Source: JAAEKA01 sp049299095
Lineage (GTDB): Bacteria > Chloroflexota > Anaerolineae > JAAEKA01
DNA: 32,940 nt
Direction of reading: 5' to 3'
Assembly: GCA_049299095.1 (NCBI GenBank)
Contig: JBAQWV010000134.1
Span: 1-32,940, forward strand
Each line of letters opens with the position of its first letter. Within the stretch, counting starts at the first letter, position 1. Below, in pieces: positions 6,080 through 12,982 of the stretch. Below the pieces are notes generated by a model. The model was not told where the DNA came from, made no database searches, and saw only the letters and a program-made list of their open reading frames with translations. The position numbers and the translations under genes were made by a program.

Positions 6080-6574
6080 TCAGTCACCGCTCACTGGCGC
6101 CTGCCAGTCGCCGCTTTTGCCGCCGCGCTTTTCCCGCAGACGAATGGCGCCAATGACCATGTCCTTTTGCAGGGCTTTGGCCATGTCATAGACGGTCAAC
6201 GCGGCTACGGAGGCTGCGGTCAGCGCCTCCATTTCGACACCGGTCTTGCCGCGGCAGCGCACGGTGGCAGTGATGACAACCCGCTGCTGTGCGGCGTCGG
6301 GCTGTACGTCCACTGTTACCTGGCTGAGCAGTAACGGATGGCAAAGCGGGATCAGCTCTGCGGTGCGCTTGGCAGCCATGATACCGGCCAGCCGCGCGGT
6401 GCCGAGAACGTCGCCCTTGGGCAAGTCGCCCATCACGATGGCATCCAGTGTGGCCGCGGCCATGTGCACTTCAGCCTGTGCCACCGCCACGCGCTCGGTA
6501 TCAGCCTTCGCGCCCACGTCTACCATGTGCGCTGCGCCAGTTTCATCGAGATGCGTCAGGGGGAGATCGCTCAT
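6080..6574 (-). CDS. moaC: Cyclic pyranopterin monophosphate synthase MoaC
   Basis: The 164-residue protein carries the MoaC signatures MVDVGAKADTERVAVA, AGIMAAKRTAELIPLCHPL, VRCRGKTGVEMEALTA and the closing KGGKSG-like REKRGGKSGDW. It converts 3',8-cyclo-GTP made by MoaA into cyclic pyranopterin monophosphate, the first pterin intermediate of Moco synthesis. The ATG at 6574 is favoured over the longer frame because it overlaps the moeA stop as ATGA, a classic coupling arrangement, and gives the usual family length. moaA is not in the window. Confidence 0.95.
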   Translation of the reverse strand: MSDLPLTHLDETGAAHMVDVGAKADTERVAVAQAEVHMAAATLDAIVMGDLPKGDVLGTARLAGIMAAKRTAELIPLCHPLLLSQVTVDVQPDAAQQRVVITATVRCRGKTGVEMEALTAASVAALTVYDMAKALQKDMVIGAIRLREKRGGKSGDWQAPVSGD

Positions 6575-7812
6575 AGTGCCAACCAATCCTCGTTGAACAA
6601 CCACACGGGGCGCTCCGTGCCCGCAGGCAGCACGCCGTCCCCCTGTTCCAGCAGCAACAGGCCATTGGCTCCCGCCGCGGACAGCAATCGGCTGGAGGCC
6701 TGTACACCGGTCGAAATCGCCACAAAACGCTCATCCATGCGGCGCAACTGCACGCGGTGAAACTCCGGGCGCTCAGGATCGAGCGTAAACGCGTGCCCAA
6801 GCGTGGCAGTCAGCCGCGGCAAACTGACGGTGGCGTGACCGAGCAGGCGGCGGATGGCGGGGCGCACAAACAAGGTGAAGGTGACGAGGGCGGAAACAGG
6901 GTTGCCCGGCAGGGCAAACACCGGCACGCGGGCTGTGTTGTGGGTCACTGTAGCAAAGGTCATCGGCTTGCCCGGCTTCATGCGCACCCGCCCCACATGC
7001 ACCTGCCCACGCTGCGCCAGCAGCGGCTTAAGCAAATCCAGCTCGCCCATGCTGACGCCGCCAGACGCGACCAAAACATCCACCCGCGGCAAAGCCTGCT
7101 CGAAACGTTGCACCAGCCCGGCAGGATCGTCGCGAGCCATGCCCAAATCCAGCGCCACGCCACCGGCCTGTGTAACCGCAGCCAGCAGCGCCACGCGGTT
7201 GCTGTCGTAAATCTGCCCCGGCTGCAACGGCTGGCCGGCGGGGGCCAGTTCGTCGCCGGTGGAGAGTACGCCCACCACAGGACGACGATGTACGGCTACA
7301 CTGGCAAGACCCAGCGATGCCAGCACCCCCAATTCCGCGGGACCGAGTATCGCCCCGGCTGTCAGCACAGTCTGGCCCGGCTGCACATCGAACCCGACCG
7401 AGCGGATGTGCATACCCGCGGCGAGGGCCGCCACGTCGTGCAGGTATATCTGATCATTCACTTCGTCGGCCTGCTCGACCATCACGATTGCGTCCGCGCC
7501 CGCGGGCACGGGCGCGCCGGTGGTGATGCGCACGGCTTCGCCCGCGGCGATGCCGAGATGCGCTGCGGAACCGGCCATCTGGCGGCCTATCAGCCGGCGC
7601 GGGCTGCGGCCATCCACCACGCGCACGGCAAAGCCGTCAACAGTGGCCGCAGCAAAGGGTGGTTGCGGCGCATTGGCGTGCGCGTCCTCGGCCAGCACCA
7701 GCCCCAACGCCTGCGCCAGTGGCATTGACTGCGCGGGCAGCGGTGCGACCGACTGCAAGATGATGTTCAGGGCGTCTTCAACCGAAACAAGGGAATAAGG
7801 AGATACACGCAT
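6571..7812 (-). CDS. moeA: Molybdopterin molybdenumtransferase MoeA
   Basis: This 413-residue protein contains the MoeA landmarks. The first is a PPF..ATVDGFAV segment in place of the more usual PxFdnSaMDGYA. Then come TTGAPVPAGADAIVMVEQ and VGVLSTGDEL. The MPT-binding GGVSMGELD is followed by MKPGKPMTFAT and the ALPGNPVSALVTF loop, and a C-terminal domain IV follows. It inserts molybdate into adenylylated molybdopterin. The ATG at 7812 is preferred to an upstream TTG at 7833, because a promoter -10 (7824-7819) lies between the two and would start transcription at the ATG. The gene heads a moeA-moaC-moaDE run. The variant N-terminal motif lacks the Asn-Ser but keeps the Asp. Confidence 0.93.
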   Translation of the reverse strand: MRVSPYSLVSVEDALNIILQSVAPLPAQSMPLAQALGLVLAEDAHANAPQPPFAAATVDGFAVRVVDGRSPRRLIGRQMAGSAAHLGIAAGEAVRITTGAPVPAGADAIVMVEQADEVNDQIYLHDVAALAAGMHIRSVGFDVQPGQTVLTAGAILGPAELGVLASLGLASVAVHRRPVVGVLSTGDELAPAGQPLQPGQIYDSNRVALLAAVTQAGGVALDLGMARDDPAGLVQRFEQALPRVDVLVASGGVSMGELDLLKPLLAQRGQVHVGRVRMKPGKPMTFATVTHNTARVPVFALPGNPVSALVTFTLFVRPAIRRLLGHATVSLPRLTATLGHAFTLDPERPEFHRVQLRRMDERFVAISTGVQASSRLLSAAGANGLLLLEQGDGVLPAGTERPVWLFNEDWLAL

Positions 7813-7818
7813 GGCCTG

Positions 7819-7846
7819 ATTATACGGATGCAACGGGCTGGCGCAA
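7819..7846 (-). promoter_or_regulatory. moeA promoter, predicting a leaderless mRNA
   Basis: On the minus strand TTGCGC (7846-7841), a 16-nt spacer and perfect TATAAT (7824-7819). The start expected 7 nt beyond the -10 is the A of the moeA ATG at 7812. There is therefore no room for a Shine-Dalgarno or a Moco riboswitch. Confidence 0.55.
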
Positions 7847-7932
7847 GTGGCGAAGAAACAAAGGGCAAGGGGTGCACGACGGGAATAGATTTGTAAGCGA
7901 AAGCGAACACTTTACTATTTTCTATTCACGGT

Positions 7933-9486
7933 TTACTTCTTCTCCCGCAACAACCCGTTGACCTCACGCTCGCGCGAGTGTTCGGCCAGGCGGTCGGGTT
8001 GACCGGGTTTACGCATTCCCCCGTCGTACTCGAAACCACCATACGCAGACCAGCCGTCCAGCGTCATCGGTACTGGGCCACCGGCGTCTACCCACAGACC
8101 GTTATAGCGTCGCGCCACATGCAGGTGCGTGGTTGCAGCCGCCCCTCCCTCGCAACTAGGCCGCCCGACCGGATCATCCTGTGCCAGCACCGCGCCCAGC
8201 TCCGGCTGATCCACGATGTGCAGGTATTGCAGCACCCAACCGGTTCGCATGTCGCCGTCGCCATCCAGATCGAGCAAGATTTCGCCTGGGGTGCTGCGCA
8301 CCACCACCCCCGGCGCAGCCGCCACAGCCCACGATGGCGCGGGATTGCATGTGCCGATCTGGGCAGTTTCCGGCACAAAATCGAGCGCAGCCCAGCCGCT
8401 GCCACTCACCCAGGCTCCGTGCGGGCCGCCGGTGAGATGCCACCATTCACCTGGCGACCAAGGCAGGTGCAGCGGGGGCTGCTGCAAGCCGGCGGGCAAC
8501 ACCGGCCCGGCATCCAGGGTTGCAGGATCACCAAACAAGCGACGATACACCGCGTCGAACTCGGCCAGCTGCGCAGGTAACTGGTCAAAGGTGGTATCCG
8601 CGGCCAGCACGCGCTGGATCGCCACCGTGCCGGGGTTCAGGCCGGGCGCGCCGCGGGCGCGTGTGGCATCCTCGAAACGGATCGCGGTTTCCCCGCGGTC
8701 TTGCCAGCCATAAAAGCCATGGTTTAGCTCATTGGCAGCCCATTCAAGCTGTGACAGCAAGCCAGGGCTGCCGTTGGTGTGGCCGAGCTGATAGTCGGCA
8801 GCCACACCTTGCGGGTCGGGGTTCGTTACCCAACCGCTGCCCAGTTCCATCAACGCCAGCAGCACGCGCGGGCCAACGCTGTAACGCATCGCTACCCGCT
8901 CGACTGCGTCCGCGCCACTCCACTGTTCGCCGTTGACGCTGGTCAATGTCACCTGAGCCAGCCGCCCACCTGCCTGTGCCACGAAGGCCCGCAAGTCGAA
9001 ATTCACGTAGCCGACACCGTAAACCAACTCGCTGTCGGGCAAAATCACTTGATCGGGCGTGTTGCGGCCAAGCCGCAATGGAATGATCAGCCCGTGCCCA
9101 GCCGGTACCACATCGGGGTTTTCGATACCGCTCAGCGCAATGATTTCATCCAGCCCTACGCCATAACGCTGCGCCACTGTGCCCAGGTATTCGTCTGCCT
9201 TAAGCGTCGTCCATTCCAGCGCCAGGTCGGGGGCCACAGTCGGCCCGGGCGTAGGCGGGGTGGATGGTGGGATGGGAGTGACGGACGATGCAGGAGACGT
9301 CGCGAGCAACGGGACGGGAGTCGCAGTGGGGGCGGGAGGCGAATTCAGCGTGGCGGGTGATGGAATAAGGGTAACGGCTTCACGCGCACGCGGACGCGCG
9401 GAGAGAAAACGACCGCTGAACAGCAGCAGCAAAGCCAGCAGGCCCGCGGTCACAGCGCCTGCCAGCAGCCAAATACGTCGGTTCAT
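7933..9486 (-). CDS. Membrane-anchored LysM / M23-type peptidase-like protein
   Basis: This 517-residue protein has one N-terminal membrane anchor (about residues 5-27) and a Thr/Pro/Ala-rich linker (about 40-88). A LysM domain (about 97-138) follows, with YLGTVAQRYGVGLDEIIALSG and LIIP. After a middle region without recognised family comes a C-terminal M23-like domain with His356-x12-Asp369 and the HLH motif His454-Leu-His456, the zinc ligands of LytM-type endopeptidases. Between them is DLDGDGDMRTG (about 406-416), resembling a calcium loop. It probably cuts or binds peptidoglycan cross-links outside the cell. The ATG lies 12 nt after the modE-like stop, suggesting co-transcription with the clpX block. 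Catalytic competence is inferred from the ligand set. Confidence 0.85.
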   Translation of the reverse strand: MNRRIWLLAGAVTAGLLALLLLFSGRFLSARPRAREAVTLIPSPATLNSPPAPTATPVPLLATSPASSVTPIPPSTPPTPGPTVAPDLALEWTTLKADEYLGTVAQRYGVGLDEIIALSGIENPDVVPAGHGLIIPLRLGRNTPDQVILPDSELVYGVGYVNFDLRAFVAQAGGRLAQVTLTSVNGEQWSGADAVERVAMRYSVGPRVLLALMELGSGWVTNPDPQGVAADYQLGHTNGSPGLLSQLEWAANELNHGFYGWQDRGETAIRFEDATRARGAPGLNPGTVAIQRVLAADTTFDQLPAQLAEFDAVYRRLFGDPATLDAGPVLPAGLQQPPLHLPWSPGEWWHLTGGPHGAWVSGSGWAALDFVPETAQIGTCNPAPSWAVAAAPGVVVRSTPGEILLDLDGDGDMRTGWVLQYLHIVDQPELGAVLAQDDPVGRPSCEGGAAATTHLHVARRYNGLWVDAGGPVPMTLDGWSAYGGFEYDGGMRKPGQPDRLAEHSREREVNGLLREKK

Positions 9487-9498
9487 AGTCAGAGAATT

Positions 9499-9867
9499 TT
9501 AGCTAGCGTCCGGCCCACCGCCAAATGCAGCGACGAAATGTTCAACGAGTGAGGCATCCAGCCCCCGGCGAAATTCACCCCAACGCCGCACCAAATCCAG
9601 CGCCAGCGGGGTGAGCGTTGCACCGCCGCCGCCTGCACCACCTGTTTGCACATCCAGTAACGGCTGGCCGAGACGCTGTTCCATCTCGTGGATGCGCTCC
9701 CAAGCCAGCTTGTAAGGAATATCGAGCTGCAGCGCGGCCGCGCTGATCGAGCCGGTGGCGTGGATGGTACGCAGCAACTGCACGCGCCAATCGCTCAACA
9801 CAACGTCACCGTTGAGTTCAGCCCAGTAATTGGCCTTGCCGATCAGGTCAGTAACCGATGGGGTCAT
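9499..9867 (-). CDS. ModE-type winged-helix regulator without molybdate-binding domain
   Basis: The 122-residue protein matches the ModE DNA-binding domain. It has SDWRVQLLRTIHATGSISAAALQLDIPYKLAWERIHEMEQRLGQPLL, then a glycine-rich wing GGAGGGGATLTPLALDLVRRW. Escherichia coli ModE binds molybdate through two C-terminal MOP domains, which are absent, so this is the stand-alone HTH form. It may sense oxyanion through a partner or act as a constitutive repressor. Its position directly before the M23 gene and the moeA-moaC-moaDE group supports a link to molybdenum. The ATG at 9867 is chosen over a TTG two codons upstream. The preceding gene stops 15 nt upstream. Confidence 0.88.
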   Translation of the reverse strand: MTPSVTDLIGKANYWAELNGDVVLSDWRVQLLRTIHATGSISAAALQLDIPYKLAWERIHEMEQRLGQPLLDVQTGGAGGGGATLTPLALDLVRRWGEFRRGLDASLVEHFVAAFGGGPDAS

Positions 9868-9882
9868 GGGCAACCGCCCGCA

Positions 9883-10872
9883 TCAATAGAACGCCGTGTA
9901 GACGTTGGTTTCCCACAAGTTCTTATACGCATCATCGCGGCTGCCCTTGCACGCGCCATCCAGCGAGCAGCGGCCAGGACAGGCGTAGTCTACTGCCTGA
10001 ATATAGGTGCAGATGTCCATCTTGTGACAGGTGCGCGGCCCGCAGATTGGTTCGTGATCGTAGAAGCAGCAACTACGCCCTAGGTGCCAAATCCATTTGT
10101 CGAATTCGAACACGCTGACCCCACTGTGCGCAATCACCCGGTCGCACGCATCGGACACCACGCGGCGCACCGTATGATTGATTTCGTCGCTGACGACTGC
10201 CTTCTGCTTAAGGGCGCTATGCAGTGCGGGATCGGTCACTTCCACGATGCCGGTACGCAGCGCCACCCGCATGGCGTGATAATCCATGCACACTTTGAGA
10301 TGCTCAGGATCCACCAACGGCCATACCCCCGCGGCGTCCAGTTGGCCTACCAGCAGTTGCGCTTTCTTGTCCAGCGGATCGGTAAACGCGGGGATGGCCG
10401 CGAGACGCTCGAAAATGCCACCCTCCCCGCGGATGCGTCCGCCTGCCCAGCAGTAAATGTTCATGGCCTGGCCTTCGTACTGCTCCAGCAGCACGCGGGC
10501 CACGTCGTGCAACTGCTCCAGCCGCTCTTCGAGGCGATCCACCGTGGATGTGACGGGATCGAAAGTATCCGACAGCAGCGCGGCCAGTTGATCCGCGCTG
10601 ATCGTGGCCATCGCGTGCGGGGAAGCAAATACCTCGCGGCGACGCCGGGTGGCGCTGATCAGATAATCCCAGCCGCGCCGCCAGCGACCATCAATCACCC
10701 CCACCAGGCTCTTGGTGTGCTGGCAGATGGCAATCGCAAAAGCCCAGTAATTGGCCTCGATCTGCGCATCCGGCATACTCGAAGGCACAAACAGGAATTC
10801 GTCGGCGTGCACCGTTTGCCGCCGCAGCCGCTCACCGATGCGGGCACACTGGTCTTCGTTGACTTGCAGCAT
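9883..10872 (-). CDS. Qng1 (DUF2419)-like protein with C-terminal Cys-rich, probable Fe-S tail
   Basis: This protein has 329 residues from the ATG at 10872, one base after the clpX stop (TGA-T-ATG), so translation is coupled to clpX. The order of conserved segments follows the queuosine-5'-phosphate N-glycosylase family as I remember it. An aromatic stretch YWAFAIAICQ is followed by GVIDGRWRRGWDYLISATRR (about 58-77) and TISADQLAALLSDT (about 90-103). Then come LLEQYEGQAMN and a MDYHAMRVALRTGIV segment whose Asp197 sits where the catalytic Asp of FADYR is expected. The last 60 residues are unlike that family. They carry eight Cys (268, 269, 277, 282, 288, 298, 302, 308) spaced like an iron-sulfur ligand set. 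The match is remote and from memory; substrate (queuosine, other nucleoside or DNA base) is undetermined. Confidence 0.6.
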   Translation of the reverse strand: MLQVNEDQCARIGERLRRQTVHADEFLFVPSSMPDAQIEANYWAFAIAICQHTKSLVGVIDGRWRRGWDYLISATRRRREVFASPHAMATISADQLAALLSDTFDPVTSTVDRLEERLEQLHDVARVLLEQYEGQAMNIYCWAGGRIRGEGGIFERLAAIPAFTDPLDKKAQLLVGQLDAAGVWPLVDPEHLKVCMDYHAMRVALRTGIVEVTDPALHSALKQKAVVSDEINHTVRRVVSDACDRVIAHSGVSVFEFDKWIWHLGRSCCFYDHEPICGPRTCHKMDICTYIQAVDYACPGRCSLDGACKGSRDDAYKNLWETNVYTAFY

Positions 10873-10873
10873 A

Positions 10874-12166
10874 TCAAGCCGTCTCTTGCAGTTCTTGTCC
10901 CCACAGCACCGCGCGCTCACCACCGGTCAGCAGCACCGGCTGCGAGCTGCGCAGAATAGTGTCGGCGTTTACCACGCATTTCGTCACTTCGGGCCGCGAG
11001 GGGATTTCATACATCACATCCAGCAGCACTGCTTCCAGAATGGTGCGCAGGCCGCGTGCGCCGGTGCGCAGCTTGATCGCCTCTTCGGCAGCCGCTTGCA
11101 GCGCATCCGGTGTAAAAACCAATTCGGTGTTATCGAGGCTGAACAGCCGCTGATATTGCTTGACCAGCGCGTTGCGCGGCTCGGTCAGAATGCGCACCAG
11201 TGCAGCCTTGTCCAACGGGTCCACGCTGACGCTGACCGGCAAGCGACCTACGAACTCAGGGATCAGGCCGAACTTCATCAGGTCGTCGGAGGTGGCCTGC
11301 TGCAACAGCTCCGCGCGCAGGTGTTCTGCGTCAAGCCGTTTGGTGGCGTTGGCGCCGAAGCCCATGCGGCCCGGCCCCTGTACCCGCCGAGCGATGATCT
11401 CTTCCAGCCCGGCGAACGCGCCGCCACAAATAAACAGGATGTTGCGCGTGTCCAGCCGGATGTACTCCTGGGTGGGATGTTTGCGGCCACCCTGCGGCGG
11501 CACATTGACTACGTTGCCCTCGATGATCTTGAGCAAGCCCTGCTGCACGCCCTCGCCCGACACGTCGCGGCTGATCGAAGGGTTGTCGCCCTGCTTGCGC
11601 GCGATCTTGTCAATTTCGTCAATGTAGACGATGCCCATCTGGGCGCGCTCAATGTTCCATTCGGCGGCGTGCAGCAGGCCAACCAGCACATTTTCGACAT
11701 CTTCGCCGACATAGCCTGCCTCGGTCAGGTTGGTGGCGTCGGCGATGGTAAAGGGCACATCCAGAATGCGCGCCAACGTTTGCGCCAGCAGCGTTTTGCC
11801 AGTGCCGGTCGGGCCAATCAGCACAATATTGCTTTTTTGCAGCTCGACATCGCCGAAAGCCGTGCCGGAGGCTACGCGCTTGTAATGGTTATAAACGGCC
11901 ACGGCCAGCACCTTTTTGGCGCGATCCTGGCCTATCACGTACTGGTTCAGACGGTCCACGATTTCCCTGGGCGCGGGCAGGCGCTCCAGCACCGGCTGGC
12001 CGTCGCTGTTGGTCTGGGCCAGTTCCTCACGCAAAATTTCGGCGCACAGATCAACGCACAGATCGCAAATAAAAATGCCGTCCGGTCCCTGGATCAGACG
12101 GGTCACTTCTTCTTCACTGCGGTGACAAAACGAGCAAGTCGAGGTGGGGGGTTTTGGTGTGGGCAT
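10874..12166 (-). CDS. clpX: ATP-dependent protease ATP-binding subunit ClpX
   Basis: This 430-residue AAA+ unfoldase has the zinc-binding domain C11-x2-C14...C34-x2-C37. Walker A is GPTGTGKT (118-125), the pore loop is GYVGED and Walker B is IVYIDEID. The ClpP-docking loop reads GRMGFG (Ile of the usual IGF replaced by Met). Sensor-2 is ARGLRTILE. It unfolds tagged proteins and feeds them to ClpP. The gene is downstream of tig and clpP in the usual order. The ATG has no SD; it follows a 61-nt hairpin and a TTTTGTATACATC tract, so its expression may be regulated apart from clpP. It is followed by a coupled downstream gene. Confidence 0.97.
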   Translation of the reverse strand: MPTPKPPTSTCSFCHRSEEEVTRLIQGPDGIFICDLCVDLCAEILREELAQTNSDGQPVLERLPAPREIVDRLNQYVIGQDRAKKVLAVAVYNHYKRVASGTAFGDVELQKSNIVLIGPTGTGKTLLAQTLARILDVPFTIADATNLTEAGYVGEDVENVLVGLLHAAEWNIERAQMGIVYIDEIDKIARKQGDNPSISRDVSGEGVQQGLLKIIEGNVVNVPPQGGRKHPTQEYIRLDTRNILFICGGAFAGLEEIIARRVQGPGRMGFGANATKRLDAEHLRAELLQQATSDDLMKFGLIPEFVGRLPVSVSVDPLDKAALVRILTEPRNALVKQYQRLFSLDNTELVFTPDALQAAAEEAIKLRTGARGLRTILEAVLLDVMYEIPSRPEVTKCVVNADTILRSSQPVLLTGGERAVLWGQELQETA

Positions 12167-12179
12167 GATGTATACAAAA

Positions 12180-12240
12180 GGACTGACGATCCCGTTCGAC
12201 GTGCGAGCTTTCGCTTGCAGTGAGACGGGGTCGCCAGTCC
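12180..12240 (-). promoter_or_regulatory. Long hairpin in the clpP-clpX gap, possible attenuator
   Basis: The 61 nt fold into one extended stem of about 28 bp with a few mismatches (outer GGACTG/CAGTCC, then CGA/TCG and CCCGT/ACGGG, inner GCGAGC/GCTTGC) around a 4-nt TTTC loop. On the transcribed minus strand it is followed at once by TTTTGTATAC, so it could act as a partial intrinsic terminator between clpP and clpX, or as a processing/stability element. Confidence 0.6.
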
Positions 12241-12246
12241 CTGGGG

Positions 12247-12888
12247 TTAGCGCTGCAAGCGCTCGTCTTCCAGCGCCTTGATCACGTCGCTGGTATCGCC
12301 GAGTACTTCATCCACGAGACCGTACTCTTTAGCCTCGATGGCCGTCATCCAGCGGTCGCGGTCGAAATCTTCTTCAATCGTTTCCGCGGTCTGGCTGGTG
12401 TGGCGGGCCAGAATGTGGAAGAGTTGCGTCTGCACACGCTCCAGCTCCTTGAACTGGATGCGCACATCGGGTGTGTAGCCCTGTGCGCCGCCACCGGCGG
12501 GGTGCATGTGGACGGTGGCATGCGGCAGGGCATAGCGCTTGCCTTTGCGGCCAGCCGCCAGCAACACCGTGCCCATGCTGGCCGTCACGCCGACGGCGGT
12601 CGTGCTGACCGGCGCTTCCACCATCTGCATGGTGTCGTAGATCGCCAAACCGGCGTACACAGACCCGCCGGGCGAGTTGATGTACATGTGAATATCCCGT
12701 TCAGGATCTTCCCGGTTCAAGTAGAGCAACTGCGCTACGATCAGATTGGCGATCTGGTCGTTGATGGGTGTGCCGAGAAAGATAATTCGCTCGCGCAGCA
12801 GCAACGAATAGATGTCGTAAGCGCGCTCGCCGCGAGCAGTGGTCTCAATGACCATCGGAACCAATGAATGGGGGTACTGATCGAACAC
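12247..12888 (-). CDS. clpP: ATP-dependent Clp protease proteolytic subunit ClpP
   Basis: The protein has 213 residues from a GTG at 12888. The catalytic triad is Ser104 (VTASMG), His129 (ATVHMHP) and Asp178 (FDRDRWM), with exactly the 25 and 49 residue spacing of E. coli ClpP. The oxyanion-side INSPGGSVYAGLAIYDTM and GGGAQG motifs are present. It forms the tetradecameric peptidase chamber with ClpX. The GTG is chosen because a strong GGAGG (12898-12894) sits 5 nt before it; a longer frame starts upstream, and an internal ATG at 12855 would lose the axial-loop N-terminus. A promoter-like TTGTGT-17-GATAAT (12930-12925, 12907-12902) lies just upstream, but its start would fall on the SD itself. 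Confidence 0.97.
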   Translation of the reverse strand: MFDQYPHSLVPMVIETTARGERAYDIYSLLLRERIIFLGTPINDQIANLIVAQLLYLNREDPERDIHMYINSPGGSVYAGLAIYDTMQMVEAPVSTTAVGVTASMGTVLLAAGRKGKRYALPHATVHMHPAGGGAQGYTPDVRIQFKELERVQTQLFHILARHTSQTAETIEEDFDRDRWMTAIEAKEYGLVDEVLGDTSDVIKALEDERLQR

Positions 12889-12933
12889 ACTATCCTCCGA
12901 TATTATCTCAAACAAAATGTGACTACACAAGGC

Positions 12934-12959
12934 TGTGGAAGCCTGGTTAGACTTCCACA
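12934..12959 (-). other. Hairpin between tig and clpP
   Basis: A perfect 8-bp stem (TGTGGAAG 12934-12941 / CTTCCACA 12952-12959) with a 10-nt loop, 24 nt after the tig stop. No T-run follows, so it is more likely a transcript-stability or pausing element than a terminator. Confidence 0.4.
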
Positions 12960-12982
12960 CTCAAGCTATGCTAACCAACCGC

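Noticed and set aside
7813..7932. Moco riboswitch upstream of moeA
   Set aside because: The promoter places the transcription start at the ATG, and no Moco-type helices are visible.
10751..12223. Long plus-strand open frame of about 490 codons opposite clpX
   Set aside because: It is antisense to an unmistakable clpX, has a low-complexity His/Gln/Arg-rich translation and no ribosome site; it is a GC-driven shadow frame.
12902..12930. Strong dedicated clpP promoter (TTGTGT-17-GATAAT)
   Set aside because: The predicted start would fall on the Shine-Dalgarno itself, so I mention it only in the clpP entry and do not list it as a feature.
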